Below, piece by piece: positions 52,879 through 62,700 of a stretch of 64,000 nt of DNA. The notes beneath the pieces were generated by a model, which saw only the letters and a list, made by a program, of their open reading frames with translations, searched no databases and had not been told where the DNA came from. Source of the stretch: an uncultured Gemmatimonadota bacterium. Its GTDB lineage: Bacteria > Gemmatimonadota > Gemmatimonadetes > Gemmatimonadales > Gemmatimonadaceae. The DNA is taken from positions 124,001-188,000 of the forward strand of contig CAIRYG010000002.1 in the NCBI GenBank assembly GCA_903882745.1, written 5' to 3'. The position numbers were made by a program, and so were the translations under genes. Each line of letters opens with the position of its first letter. Position 1 is the stretch's first letter.

Positions 52879-54747
52879 ATGGCCCAGACCAACGAGTTCG
52901 ACCGCCAGATTCTCGAGGCTTTCGGCGCCCAGTACGAACTGGAGCGCGAGCTGTCGGGCGGCGGTATGAGCCGAGTGTTTCTGGCCACCGAGCGAGCGCT
53001 GAACCGACAGGTGGTGATCAAGGTCCTCCCGCCTGAACTCGCCGCGGGGGTCAATCGCGAGCGATTCCGGCGCGAGATCCAGCTCGCGGCCCAGCTGCAG
53101 CATCCGCATATCGTCCCGCTGTATGCGGCGGGCGAGTTTGGCGAGTTGCTGTACTACACGATGCCCTTTATCGAGGGGGAGTCGCTCAAGCACGCGCTCC
53201 ATGGGGAGCGTCCGCTGCGATTCACGCCGCGCGAAGTCGTGCGCATTCTACACGACGTGGTCGATGCCCTGGCCTACGCGCACGCACGCGGGGTGGTGCA
53301 TCGGGACATCAAACCCGGCAACGTGCTCCGGAGCGGCTCACATGCCGTGGTCACAGACTTTGGCGTGGCAAAGGCCATCTCCGCGTCCATGCCCGCCGTG
53401 GGTATGACCGCGAGTGGGATGGCGATTGGCACGCCGGCCTACATGGCACCTGAGCAGCTCGCCGGCGACCCTGCGGCGGACCAGCGGGTCGACATTTACG
53501 CAGTGGGACTGCTCGCGTACGAGCTCCTGACAGGCGCAGCGCCGTTCGACGGTGCGTCGCCCGCGGAGACGATGGCGGCTCAGCTCACGAAGGCACCGCC
53601 GCCCATTGAGCAGGTGCGGACCGACGTCCCGCCCGTCCTGCGCGCCCTCATCATGCGCTGCTTAGCCAAGGATCCTGCGGAGCGCCCGCAACAGGCCACC
53701 GAGGTCCTCGCGGAACTCGCCGACATGGCGCTCCCGACGGGGGACTACTCACCGGAGCAGGGCCGCACGAGCCGTCGTGCCTTGGCACTGGCTGCGGTTG
53801 TCGCAATCACCGCGGGTGCCGTGGCGCTGTTCGTCATGGCGCGTGGGCGGACCAGTGCCTCGGCGACTCTCGCGACGCCTGTCGCGGCCGACAGCTCGCG
53901 GGTGATTGCCGAGAGTGCAGCAGTCACGGCGCTGACCCGCGCCGACTCACTCGCGATCACGGCGGCGATTGAAGCGAAATTTTCAGAGCGCGCATCGGCA
54001 ATGATGACCCCGCAGGCACGGGCGATTCCAGACGCGAAGGTCATGGCGACGCTTGCTGACTCGCTGCGCGCGGAGATTCAAAAGGCCGTACTCGACTCTC
54101 TGCGCACGAACACCCGTGGAACGCGCGGTGGGAGTGACCGTCAGGATTTTCGGAGCCGCAACGGTGGCGCTGGGCGCGGGGTGAGTACGGCGGGCGATTC
54201 CGCGCGCGCCGCGATCGCGACCGCCTTCACCGATCGGTCGGTGCTCGCCATGCAACAGGTGACGGGCGCCCAGTGGGCGGCACGAGCGGCCGCCATGGGC
54301 CCAGCGCGCCGTGTCGTGGTGGCGGATCCTGCGCCTGATCCGCGGAGCCCCGCGCTCGCCGATTCCGGCGCGGTCATTATGAACCGAATGCGCCGAGCGT
54401 TGAGCAACGCCCGCGGTCGCTTTGCGGTGATCGCCGCCGACTCGACGAAAGCCGTGTTGGCAAAAACGCGTAATCCGCGAAGCGTCGCGGAGTCGCTCAA
54501 CGCCGACATGATTGTGTCGGTGCGGCCAACGGTGGCTCCAGGCGACAGCGTGCGCTGGACGATGACGCTGCGCGACCTGACCGCAACCAGTGGGTTCGTG
54601 GAGCGGTCAACGGCCATCACGTTGCCGACGACCATCACCAGCGTGCGCCTGGATTCGCTGATTCGGGTCTCGCTGCGCTGGCTCGATCAAATGGATCGGT
54701 CGCCGCGCCGCGTGGCGGTCACGAAGCCAGAGTCGCCTTCTCCCTGA
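52879..54747 (+). CDS. Membrane serine/threonine protein kinase with exported C-terminal domain
   Basis: 622 aa. PknB-type catalytic domain (about 18-275): glycine loop LSGGGMSRVF, VIKVLPPE (ATP Lys), catalytic loop HRDIKPGNV, TDFGVAKA and GTPAYMAPEQ (activation segment), so all key residues are present. One membrane helix (about 297-318), then a periplasmic part of about 300 residues containing Ser/Ala-rich stretches and a late domain (about 470-620: PARRVVVADPAPD... ADMIVSVRPTVAPGD) that resembles FlgO/TolB-N-like sensor domains. Signal unknown. Its 3' end overlaps the channel gene by 29 bp on the opposite strand. Confidence 0.92.
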   Translation: MAQTNEFDRQILEAFGAQYELERELSGGGMSRVFLATERALNRQVVIKVLPPELAAGVNRERFRREIQLAAQLQHPHIVPLYAAGEFGELLYYTMPFIEGESLKHALHGERPLRFTPREVVRILHDVVDALAYAHARGVVHRDIKPGNVLRSGSHAVVTDFGVAKAISASMPAVGMTASGMAIGTPAYMAPEQLAGDPAADQRVDIYAVGLLAYELLTGAAPFDGASPAETMAAQLTKAPPPIEQVRTDVPPVLRALIMRCLAKDPAERPQQATEVLAELADMALPTGDYSPEQGRTSRRALALAAVVAITAGAVALFVMARGRTSASATLATPVAADSSRVIAESAAVTALTRADSLAITAAIEAKFSERASAMMTPQARAIPDAKVMATLADSLRAEIQKAVLDSLRTNTRGTRGGSDRQDFRSRNGGAGRGVSTAGDSARAAIATAFTDRSVLAMQQVTGAQWAARAAAMGPARRVVVADPAPDPRSPALADSGAVIMNRMRRALSNARGRFAVIAADSTKAVLAKTRNPRSVAESLNADMIVSVRPTVAPGDSVRWTMTLRDLTATSGFVERSTAITLPTTITSVRLDSLIRVSLRWLDQMDRSPRRVAVTKPESPSP

Positions 54748-55765
54748 GTGTGGCGACTCCCGCGGGGTCGCCCATCAGGATCAGCTGACACCCCGCACGA
54801 ACTATGGTGTTGTCGGCGGGATTGAAGAGATACTCGCCGGTGGCCGTCCGCATCGCCAGCAGGAGCATGCTCGCGCCCGCGTCGTGGAGGTGCAGCGCGG
54901 CAATGGGCTGGTCCGCGAGCGCGCTTCCGTCGCTGACCGGGACTTCCTCGATGCGAAGGTTCCGGTTGGTATCGCGCAGCATCGTGTCGAGGAACGTCAC
55001 GACCGTCGGACGGATGAGTTCACTCACGAGGCGCATGCCGCCAATCTGCGCGGGCGACACCACGCCATCGGCTCCCGCCTGCTTCAATCGCGCCGACGCT
55101 TTGTCGGTGGAGACGCGGGCGATCACGCGGACGTTTGGATTCAGCTGCCGAGCGAGCACCGTGGTCACCAGCGCATTCTTGTCGTCGTCCGTGCACACGA
55201 CCAGCCCCGCGGCACGCTGGATGCCGGCGCGAATCAGCGTTTCGTCGTCGGAGCAGTCGCCGTGGAGCGCGGGAATGCTGGGCAACTCCGTCTCCAGTGC
55301 AGCGATGTGCGCGTGGTTTTGCTCAATGGTCACGCACTCTCGCTGTGTGCGTACGAGCTCGCGCAGCACGGTGGAGCCGGTCTGCCCCGCACCGCACACG
55401 ATGAAGTGCCCCGTCATGGCATCAATCCGCTTCTGCATGCGACGTCTCCGGAATCCCTGCGTCAGATCGCCTTCCACGATGAAGGCTGTGATCATCGAGA
55501 GTGTGTAGACCGCGGCGGTTGCTCCAAAGAGCAGGATCGCCATGGTGAAAAACTGGGCGCCCACGGAGTCGGTAGGCACCACCTCTTTGAGTCCGGTGGT
55601 CGTGAGCATGATGACCGACATGTACAACGCGTCGAGCCATCCGTGCTTGTCGCCACCAATAATCCGGTAGCCCACCACCGCGACCACGAACACCGACACG
55701 AGCGCCAGCGCCGCCGTGATGACGCGGCGCTGGAGCCCCTGGAATTCATGCTCGCTGACGCTCAC
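54719..55765 (-). CDS. K+-channel-like protein with TrkA-N (RCK) domain
   Basis: 348 aa. Two-helix channel core: TM1 (about 15-36), pore loop SVIMLTTTGLKEV, TM2 (about 73-98), then RCK domains: TrkA-N with GHFIVCGAGQTGSTVL (Rossmann, about 118-235) and a TrkA-C domain (about 255-345). The filter reads TTTGLKEV instead of the TVGYG of classical channels, so ion selectivity is not certain. Overlaps the kinase gene by 29 bp tail to tail; this is the only real overlap of opposite-strand genes here. Confidence 0.85.
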   Translation of the reverse strand: MSVSEHEFQGLQRRVITAALALVSVFVVAVVGYRIIGGDKHGWLDALYMSVIMLTTTGLKEVVPTDSVGAQFFTMAILLFGATAAVYTLSMITAFIVEGDLTQGFRRRRMQKRIDAMTGHFIVCGAGQTGSTVLRELVRTQRECVTIEQNHAHIAALETELPSIPALHGDCSDDETLIRAGIQRAAGLVVCTDDDKNALVTTVLARQLNPNVRVIARVSTDKASARLKQAGADGVVSPAQIGGMRLVSELIRPTVVTFLDTMLRDTNRNLRIEEVPVSDGSALADQPIAALHLHDAGASMLLLAMRTATGEYLFNPADNTIVRAGCQLILMGDPAGVATLREKATLAS

Positions 55766-55766
55766 G

Positions 55767-56942
55767 CTAGCTCCGCGGCTTCGGCCGCTCCGACGCCTTG
55801 AAGAGATACGCCGACTTGATCAGTCGTGGCCCCTTCTCGTCGCACGTCGCAAACGAACTCCCCTCGTACGCGCAGGCACCAGCCACGCGACCGTCCTTGG
55901 TCACCGCATAGAAGTCGAGATCGAAGTACGGGCGCCCCTTGTCGTCAAGCAGACGCTTCTCGCTCATCGCAATCACCCGCTGCATCACGAGCATCAGCGC
56001 CTCTTCCGGCGTCTTCCCTTGCCGCATGAACTCCACGGCCAAGAATGCGCCGCACACCATGATGTTGCTCTCGCCACGACCGGTGCTTCCCGCCGCGCCG
56101 ACGGTGTTGTCGCAATACTGCCCGGCCCCGATAATCGGCGAGTCGCCGATACGCCCCGGAATCTTCCACGCCATCCCGCTCGTCGTCGTGACGCTGGCGA
56201 TATCCCCGCTCGCCGTCACGGCGTCCATGTTGATCGTGCCGTGCGTCCAGTTGAGCGCTGCGTTCTCATCAAAGCCGCCCTTCTCTGGCTGGCTTTTGAG
56301 GTTTCCGCGATCGGCGTTCCACTTGAGCCACGCGGCGCGCTTGTCGGCGTTGGTCCAGCCGCCGGTCGGCTTGCTCGCTTTCCAACGCAACCAATCCTGC
56401 TTGGACTTCTCGGTGAGCAGATCCTGCTCCTTGAACCCCATAGCGAGCGCAAAACGCTTGGCGTCGGCTCCGACAAGCATCAGGTGGTCCGTGTAGTCCA
56501 TCACCGCCTTGGCCACGAGACTCGGCGTGGCAATCCCCTCGAGCCCCGCCACCGACCCAGCGCGCTTGGTGGGGCCGTGCATGCAGCTGGAATCGAGCTG
56601 TACCACCCCTTCCTCGTTGGGCAACCCGCCCAGTCCAACGGATTGATCCGTGGGGTCAAGTTCCTGGGTATTCACGCCGGCAATCACGGCGTCGAGCGGA
56701 TCGCCGCCTGCCATGATTTTGTCGTAGGCGATCTTCACGCCAGCCGGACGATCGGTGTGGAATCCGTTGGCCGAGCCAACGATCACGGGGCGGGCGCGAA
56801 AGTTCGACGTCGGGACCGCGCGTCGGGCGCGCTCGCGCTCGTCGAGCCACTCCGAGGCGCTAATCTCGCGGGGGAGGAAGCCAAGGGCGGCCAGGGCGGC
56901 CGACTTCTCAAGGAAATCGCGGCGGGAGTTGGACACGGGCAA
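55767..56942 (-). CDS. Tat-exported N4-(beta-N-acetylglucosaminyl)-L-asparaginase family protein
   Basis: 391 aa. Tat signal SRRDFLEK at residues 6-13 with a short hydrophobic region. Ntn-hydrolase of the glycosylasparaginase type: self-cleavage site HGTINMD with Thr236 as nucleophile after autoproteolysis; the surrounding IASVTTTSG and RIGDSPIIGAG match the family, as does the N-terminal GSANGFHTDRPAG. Cleaves the Asn-GlcNAc link of glycoproteins, or isoaspartyl peptides. Just 1 bp from the channel gene start, so possibly one transcript; a -10-like TACAAT lies 30 nt upstream on the minus strand (56977-56972). Confidence 0.9.
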   Translation of the reverse strand: MPVSNSRRDFLEKSAALAALGFLPREISASEWLDERERARRAVPTSNFRARPVIVGSANGFHTDRPAGVKIAYDKIMAGGDPLDAVIAGVNTQELDPTDQSVGLGGLPNEEGVVQLDSSCMHGPTKRAGSVAGLEGIATPSLVAKAVMDYTDHLMLVGADAKRFALAMGFKEQDLLTEKSKQDWLRWKASKPTGGWTNADKRAAWLKWNADRGNLKSQPEKGGFDENAALNWTHGTINMDAVTASGDIASVTTTSGMAWKIPGRIGDSPIIGAGQYCDNTVGAAGSTGRGESNIMVCGAFLAVEFMRQGKTPEEALMLVMQRVIAMSEKRLLDDKGRPYFDLDFYAVTKDGRVAGACAYEGSSFATCDEKGPRLIKSAYLFKASERPKPRS

Positions 56943-57032
56943 GGCTCCGAAGCGGGTGTGGGTACTCCGCTATTGTAGCGCGTAATCAGCGGCCCGGACA
57001 GGTGAGGAGCCCAACACGGGATTCCCCACGGA

Positions 57033-57770
57033 CTACAAATCGCGGTAGAACGTCTGCACGCGAACCCCAAGCCAGTCACCCAAGGCCCGATCGATACTCC
57101 GTTCCACCGCCGGATGGTCGAGATCTGCAGGGTGCAGCGCGAGTCGCATCACCGGGGCGCTCCGCTGCAACTTCCACCGGAGTCGCTCCTGGAGCACCGA
57201 TCCGTACGAGCGAAATGCGCCGCGCGCGCTCCAACGCACCACTGGCGAGGCGAGGGCGGTTTTGGTGGTGTGCACGAACACGGTGCCGTCGTCCTCGCTC
57301 ACGGCGAGTCCCGCCTTCCGGCAAGCCACGTGCGTATCCATCTTGGCGAGCCACGCCGGCGGAACGAACCCGATGGGCTGCAGCCCCATCGCGCGGAGTC
57401 GCGCGACACCGCGCGTGATCTTGGCCGATGCCGCTTCGAAATCGAGAGTCAGGAACTCCCCCTCCTGGTTCGTGCGGCCCAGCGCCCGGAGCTCATCACG
57501 CCAGCCGCGAGGGGCGCCCACTTCGTCGTGCCGTTCGCCGTGCAAAAAGATTTCTGCACCCTCGGTCGCCCGTTCACGCACCCAGGCGCCAAAAATGGGG
57601 TCGCCTTCGATCGGAGAGCCCCCGTGCCAGTCGGGAACGACGAGCAACCCAGGGACAACGCCCCGCGCACGACACATGCGCCACAGGGTCTCCACGCGCG
57701 GCTGCAGCGCTGGCGTCACGTCATGGATCGTAATAAGCAACTGCCTGTTGCCCGTGGTCACCGTACCCAC
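57033..57770 (-). CDS. DUF2334 polysaccharide-deacetylase-like protein
   Basis: 245 aa. Contains the first metal/active-site motif of polysaccharide deacetylases LITIHDVTPALQPRVETLW, and VVPDWHGG, EIFLHGERHD (metal His pair in HxxxH-like arrangement) and PPAWLAKMDTH; the pattern fits the DUF2334 family. No signal peptide. Possible amide or acetyl hydrolase of cell-surface glycans. It starts inside the end of the GT4 gene (13 bp overlap), so both are likely one operon with linked roles in glycan metabolism. Confidence 0.75.
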   Translation of the reverse strand: MGTVTTGNRQLLITIHDVTPALQPRVETLWRMCRARGVVPGLLVVPDWHGGSPIEGDPIFGAWVRERATEGAEIFLHGERHDEVGAPRGWRDELRALGRTNQEGEFLTLDFEAASAKITRGVARLRAMGLQPIGFVPPAWLAKMDTHVACRKAGLAVSEDDGTVFVHTTKTALASPVVRWSARGAFRSYGSVLQERLRWKLQRSAPVMRLALHPADLDHPAVERSIDRALGDWLGVRVQTFYRDL

Positions 57771-59065
57771 CGCCCGTCCCGACGCTCTTCCTGATGGTCG
57801 CGCTTCACTTGCTCATACACGGCGAAGATGCGATCAAACACGGTGTCCCACGAGTGGTCGGCCTCCGCATACGCGCGCCCCTTGGCCCCGAGACTCGCCA
57901 GGTCAGACTGGAGGAGGCGGATCGCCACCTCTTGGAATGACGCGACACTCCCCGCCTCGAAAATCCCCCCCGCCCCACCGGCCTCGACCTGCTCGCCAAT
58001 GCCCCCGCGGTTCGCCGCGATCACCGCGGTGCCCGACGCCTGGGCTTCAAGCGGGGCCAAGCCAAAGGTCTCGTTCGAGCTCGGCGCCACAAATAGATCG
58101 AGCGCGGCCAGCAGATCGGCGAGTTGCTCGCGGTTGCTCTGGTAGGGGAGAAACCGCACCCATTCGGCGCCGTCAGCCAACGCCTCAAGTTGCGCCTGCA
58201 TTGGCCCTGCGCCAATCAGCGCGAGGATTGCTCCCGTGCGCCGGTACACCTCGGGCCAGGCGCGGATGGCGAGATCGATTTCCTTTTCCTGTGCGAACCG
58301 GCCGACGAAACCCGCGACGGGGCCGTCCGGCAGACCGAGCCGAGCGCGCACCACCTCACGGCGGGCGCGGCGCGACGGATGAAAGTGGTGGAGATCCACG
58401 CCGAGTGGAATGTGCGCCACCCGGTCGATGCCCGCGGCACGGAGATCGTCGGCCACGAAGCGTGAGCAGACGATGGACATGGCCACCTGCTGGTCGATCT
58501 GCCGTGCGTATCGCCATCCCAGGTCCCACAGGGCCCGCCGGAAGGCGTCCGCCCGCTCGGGAAAGGGAGCGAGAACGCGGGGAAAGTTGCTGTGCCAGAA
58601 AGCGACGAGCGGGATATCCAGTCCACGCGTGGCGAGCTTGGCAATCCAGGGAACGAACCCCGGACTCCCGATCTCCACGACGTCGGGACGCTCGTGACAC
58701 ATGATGCGACGGTTGCTGCGCGTCGCCAGCATGAAGCGGTATGGCGCCTGCTTGGGGACCTTCGGTCCTTGCAACCGGTAGCTTCGAACCCCGTCGCTCT
58801 GCGCGACGTGGTCGCGGGGCGACGGCAGGACCACCACCTGCCGCAGATCGGGGCGCGCTTCCACATAGACCGACTTCTGGCGCAGGTAGGTACGAATGCC
58901 GCCCGTGGTATCGCCATAAAACTCGGTGATATCCAACACCGAGAGGCGCGCCGCCGGGCGCACAATCGGCGGTAACGCCAGTCGCGACAAGTCGACGGTG
59001 GAGTCCTTGAGCGCCGTATCGGAGAGATAGACGCGTTCGGCCACGGATTCCGGCAACTCCGTCAC
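57758..59065 (-). CDS. GT4-family glycosyltransferase
   Basis: 435 aa. Two Rossmann-like lobes. N-lobe SVLDITEFYGDTTGGIRTYLR (glycine-rich donor-side loop) and C-lobe GFVGRFAQEKEIDLAI, IGAGPMQAQLEAL, and the GT-B acidic motif PSSNETFGLAPLEAQASG (E-x7-E). HIPLGVDLHHFHP is characteristic. Retaining GT-B fold, nucleotide-sugar donor; acceptor unknown. Cytoplasmic. An unusual N-terminal extension of about 35 residues precedes the family start. Followed by the DUF2334 gene. Confidence 0.9.
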   Translation of the reverse strand: MTELPESVAERVYLSDTALKDSTVDLSRLALPPIVRPAARLSVLDITEFYGDTTGGIRTYLRQKSVYVEARPDLRQVVVLPSPRDHVAQSDGVRSYRLQGPKVPKQAPYRFMLATRSNRRIMCHERPDVVEIGSPGFVPWIAKLATRGLDIPLVAFWHSNFPRVLAPFPERADAFRRALWDLGWRYARQIDQQVAMSIVCSRFVADDLRAAGIDRVAHIPLGVDLHHFHPSRRARREVVRARLGLPDGPVAGFVGRFAQEKEIDLAIRAWPEVYRRTGAILALIGAGPMQAQLEALADGAEWVRFLPYQSNREQLADLLAALDLFVAPSSNETFGLAPLEAQASGTAVIAANRGGIGEQVEAGGAGGIFEAGSVASFQEVAIRLLQSDLASLGAKGRAYAEADHSWDTVFDRIFAVYEQVKRDHQEERRDGRWVR

Positions 59066-59205
59066 GTGCGGGGCTCACTTGGCTGCATACGGAAGGCTAC
59101 TCGCTCCGGGCGTCCTTTCGCTACCCGCGCCGCGGAACACTCGGTAGCTTTTTTGTATGAACAGCGCACTGTGGAGTAACCTCCTGACCGCGAGCGGAGC
59201 ATAAC

Positions 59206-59664
59206 GTGCCCGCTGTGAAGCTCGATGGAGCCGGCACGCAGAAGATGAAAACGCTCGACGACTGCCTGATGGCGCTCTCGGGGCTGCATGCGCTGGTGGA
59301 GCGGATGGCGAGCGACGTCAAGAATCAGCGGCCGATTGGCATGGCGCCACAGCAAGTCAAACGACTGGCGGTACCGTTGCAAGGGCAGCTCAAGGGACAG
59401 TTCGGCATGATTGCCGACGTCGTGACGTCGATGATTCTTGTGGTGGGGCGCGGCGGGAGCGATGCCACCAAGATCCGCGCGTTGCGCGAGCATGTGGGGC
59501 AACTGCGCACCGCGTTGGAGATTGCGCAGAATCGCGTCAAGGACAAGCACGCGATCAAGGACGACGTCACCGACGCACCGGCGGATCTGTTGCCGGACGA
59601 AGCCGTGGCGTCGAGTGAGACAGGCGGCGCCAACCCAGAGGCGGAGCCGCCAGAGAAGCGGTAG
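59206..59664 (+). CDS. Hypothetical helical cytoplasmic protein
   Basis: 152 aa from a GTG with GGAG 6 nt upstream. No signal peptide. About three amphipathic helices (LDDCLMALSGLHALVERMAS; MAPQQVKRLAVPLQGQLKGQFG; KIRALREHVGQLRTALEIAQN) and an acidic Pro-rich tail. No motif recognised. Divergent from the GT4 gene and followed 39 bp later by the S9 peptidase; may share a promoter with it. Confidence 0.68.
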   Translation: MPAVKLDGAGTQKMKTLDDCLMALSGLHALVERMASDVKNQRPIGMAPQQVKRLAVPLQGQLKGQFGMIADVVTSMILVVGRGGSDATKIRALREHVGQLRTALEIAQNRVKDKHAIKDDVTDAPADLLPDEAVASSETGGANPEAEPPEKR

Positions 59665-59703
59665 CTTAGAGGCGGGTTCCCCTCCTCTTTTCAGGCTCCC
59701 GCC

Positions 59704-62700
59704 ATGTCCCGTCATCGCTCCGCGACGCTGATTGCCGCCCTCGCGTTCGTCCCGTTCCTCGCGCCGCTTGCTGCGCTCGCCGCGCAAACCGCCGCGCAAA
59801 CCGCTCCACAGACCACCGCGCAGTATCGCTCCCCCGCCGGTGTCGACTATCGCTCGCAAGCCGATCCTGCGGGCACGGTAGCTGCCGCGGCCAAAGCGCT
59901 CGCCACGGACCCGCGAAACATCGACCGCATCGTGGCACTCGGCACCGCGCAGGCAGGCGTGCGCCAGATGCGCGAGGCAATCGCGACCTTCACCACAGGG
60001 CTCGCCACGCATCCGGACAACGCCCTGCTGCTGCGCTGGCGCGGGCATCGGTATCTGTCGGTCCGCGAGTTCGCCAAGGGGAGGGCCGATCTCACGCGCG
60101 GCATCGCGCGCGACAGCTCCATCTACGGACTCTGGTATCACCTCGGGGTGATCCGGTTTGCGGAGGGGGACTTCGACGCCGCGGCAGACGCCTTCACGCA
60201 CGCGCTTCCCAAGGCACCCGACGCTGGCGAGCTCGCGGGTTCCACCGACTGGCTCTGGATGTCACTCTCGCGCGCCGGCAAGACCGCGGCGGCGAAGGCG
60301 ATGCTCGACCGCCATCCCGACTCGCTCAGAGTGGACAACGCGTACGCCGCGCGGCTGCGGATGTACCGCGGACTCACCGATCCCGAGAAGGTGTTCACCG
60401 CTGCCGACACCGCCGATGTGCAGGTCGCGACGCTCGCGTTCGGCATTGGGAACTGGTATCTGGTGAAGGGCGATACCGTGCGTGCGCGGCAGTATTTCGA
60501 GCGTTCGGTGGCGAGCGGTGGCTGGGCCGGCTTCGGATTCATCGTGTCGGAAATCGAACTGCGCCGCACCGCCGGCGCGCCCGCGCTCAAGCCGGGCGAG
60601 AAGCCGCTCGTGACGCCGAAGGACTTCGGCAAGTGGGAGTCACTTGGCGCGGCGCGACTCTCGCCGAATGGCGCGTGGGTTGCCGTAGCCATCACCCGCG
60701 GCAACGAGGACAACGTGCTGCGCATTCGTGGTGGCGCCCGCGATACGACGATCGTCGTGCCGTACGGTTCTGCGCCGAGCTTTAGCCCCGATTCGCGCTG
60801 GGTGAGCTACCTCGTTGGTGTGTCGCCAAAGGAGCGCGATCGCCTGACGAAAGACAAGAAGCCCGTGCACACGGCGATCGTCGTGCGTGACCTCGTGAGC
60901 GGCGAGACCGCGACCCTCAGCGATGTGGCGAGTTTCTCGTTGAGCGGCGACGGGCGCTTCATTGCCATGACCCGATACGCCAGCGAGGGAAAACGCGTGC
61001 AAGATGTCGTCGTGCAGGAACTGGCGACCGGCACGCGCCTCGTCTTCTCGAGCGTCGCCGAGCAGGCGTGGGCGGATGCGCGCGCGCTGCTTGCGTTCAC
61101 CATCACCGTCGATGGTGGAACTGGCAACAGCGTGCAGCTGTTCGACGGCAGCACCAGCACGGTGCGCGTGCTGGAGTCGTCGGCCTCGATCTACCGCGGG
61201 CTTGCCTGGCGGCCAAAGTCCACCGATCTCGCCGTGCTGCGGACCAGAGTGGATAAAGAGTTCTCCGACACCGCGCACGCGGTGCTTGCGTGGCGGAGCG
61301 TCACATCGGCGAGCACAACACTGCGCGCACTCGACGCCGACGCGAGCGCGATTCCCCGCGGTCTCCGTGTGGCCGATTACCGACGTCCCACCTGGAGCAA
61401 GGACGGAGCCGCCCTGTACCTCGGCCTCCGCGCGCGTGATGTGATTGCCGACCAGCCCAAGAAGAGCGAGGAGAAAATCTCCGACGTGGAGATCTGGCAT
61501 ACCAACGACGTCCATGTGATTCCCGAGCAGCGGTCGTCGGAAGCGCGGGATCTGCGCGCCACGATGCTCGCGAGCTGGCACCTGAACGACGGCACGATGG
61601 TGCGCATCGGCAGCGACCCCGCAGAGACGGTCACGGTGCTCGACGGGGACCGCGTGGCCACAGAGATCGACCGCAAGCCGTATCCATTTGGCCAAAAGTT
61701 CGGTCGCCGCGACGAGGACATCTGGACTGTCGATCTCGCGACCGGCGCTCGGAAACGCGTGCTGGAGAAGGTGCGCCACTACTTCGGCGGCAACCCCACG
61801 GGCACGCACCTCTCGTGGTTCGACGGGCGCGATTACTGGGTCGTGAATGTCGCGACCGGCGCGCGCACAAATCTCACGGCAACACTCACCGCGAAATCGA
61901 CGACGCAGGCTGTGGATTTCGTCGACCGCGAGGATGATCATCCGACCGATGTGTTGCCGGCGATTGGCCAGCCCACCTGGACCAAAGACGGATCTCGCCT
62001 GCTGGTGAACAGCGCCTACGACGTGTGGTCGCTCGCGCTCGACGGCTCAGGTGGTGTGCGCCTCACCAACGGGTCAGCGGAACAGCTCCAGCATCGCGTC
62101 GTGATGTTGGGCGGCGGAACTGGCGGAGGAGCCGGTGGTGGATTCGGCGCCGCCACGGGTGAGCGCGGCGTGGATCTCTCCAAGCCGCTGTACCTCGCAC
62201 TCTATGGTGCCAAAAGCAAGAAGAGCGGATACGCGCGCCTCATGCCGTCGGGTGAGGTGCAACGCTTGCTCCTCGCCGATCAGTCGGTGGGCGGACTCGC
62301 CAAAGCCGACAGTGCCGACCGGTACTCGTTCACGCGACAGAGCTTCGCCGATTCGCCGTCGCTGTACACGGCCGGAGCCGACTTGTCGAATGTCATGGCG
62401 ATGGCGACCACCAACAGCTTCCAGAAGGACTACGCGTGGGGCAAGGCCGAGCTGATGGACTTCACGAGCACCATCGGGAAGCCGTTGCAGGCCATTCTGT
62501 ATTACCCCGCGAACTACGACCCGAAAAAGAAGTACCCGATGATCGTGTACACGTACGAGTTGCTCACGCAGGGGCTCCACCGCTACATCACGCCGCGCGA
62601 GAACGACTACTACAACGCCAACGTCTTCACGCAGAACGGATACTTTGTGCTGATGCCGGACATCGTGTTCCGGCCGCGCGAACCAGGCGTGTCGGTGCTG

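Noticed and set aside
57262-58704. 480-aa + strand frame over the DUF2334 and GT4 genes
   Set aside because: Arg/Pro-rich translation typical of a wrong frame in high-GC DNA; the opposite strand holds two recognisable enzymes.
59062-60201. 379-aa minus-strand frame
   Set aside because: Covers the small + strand gene at 59206 and the start of the S9 gene; no domain and no plausible start region.
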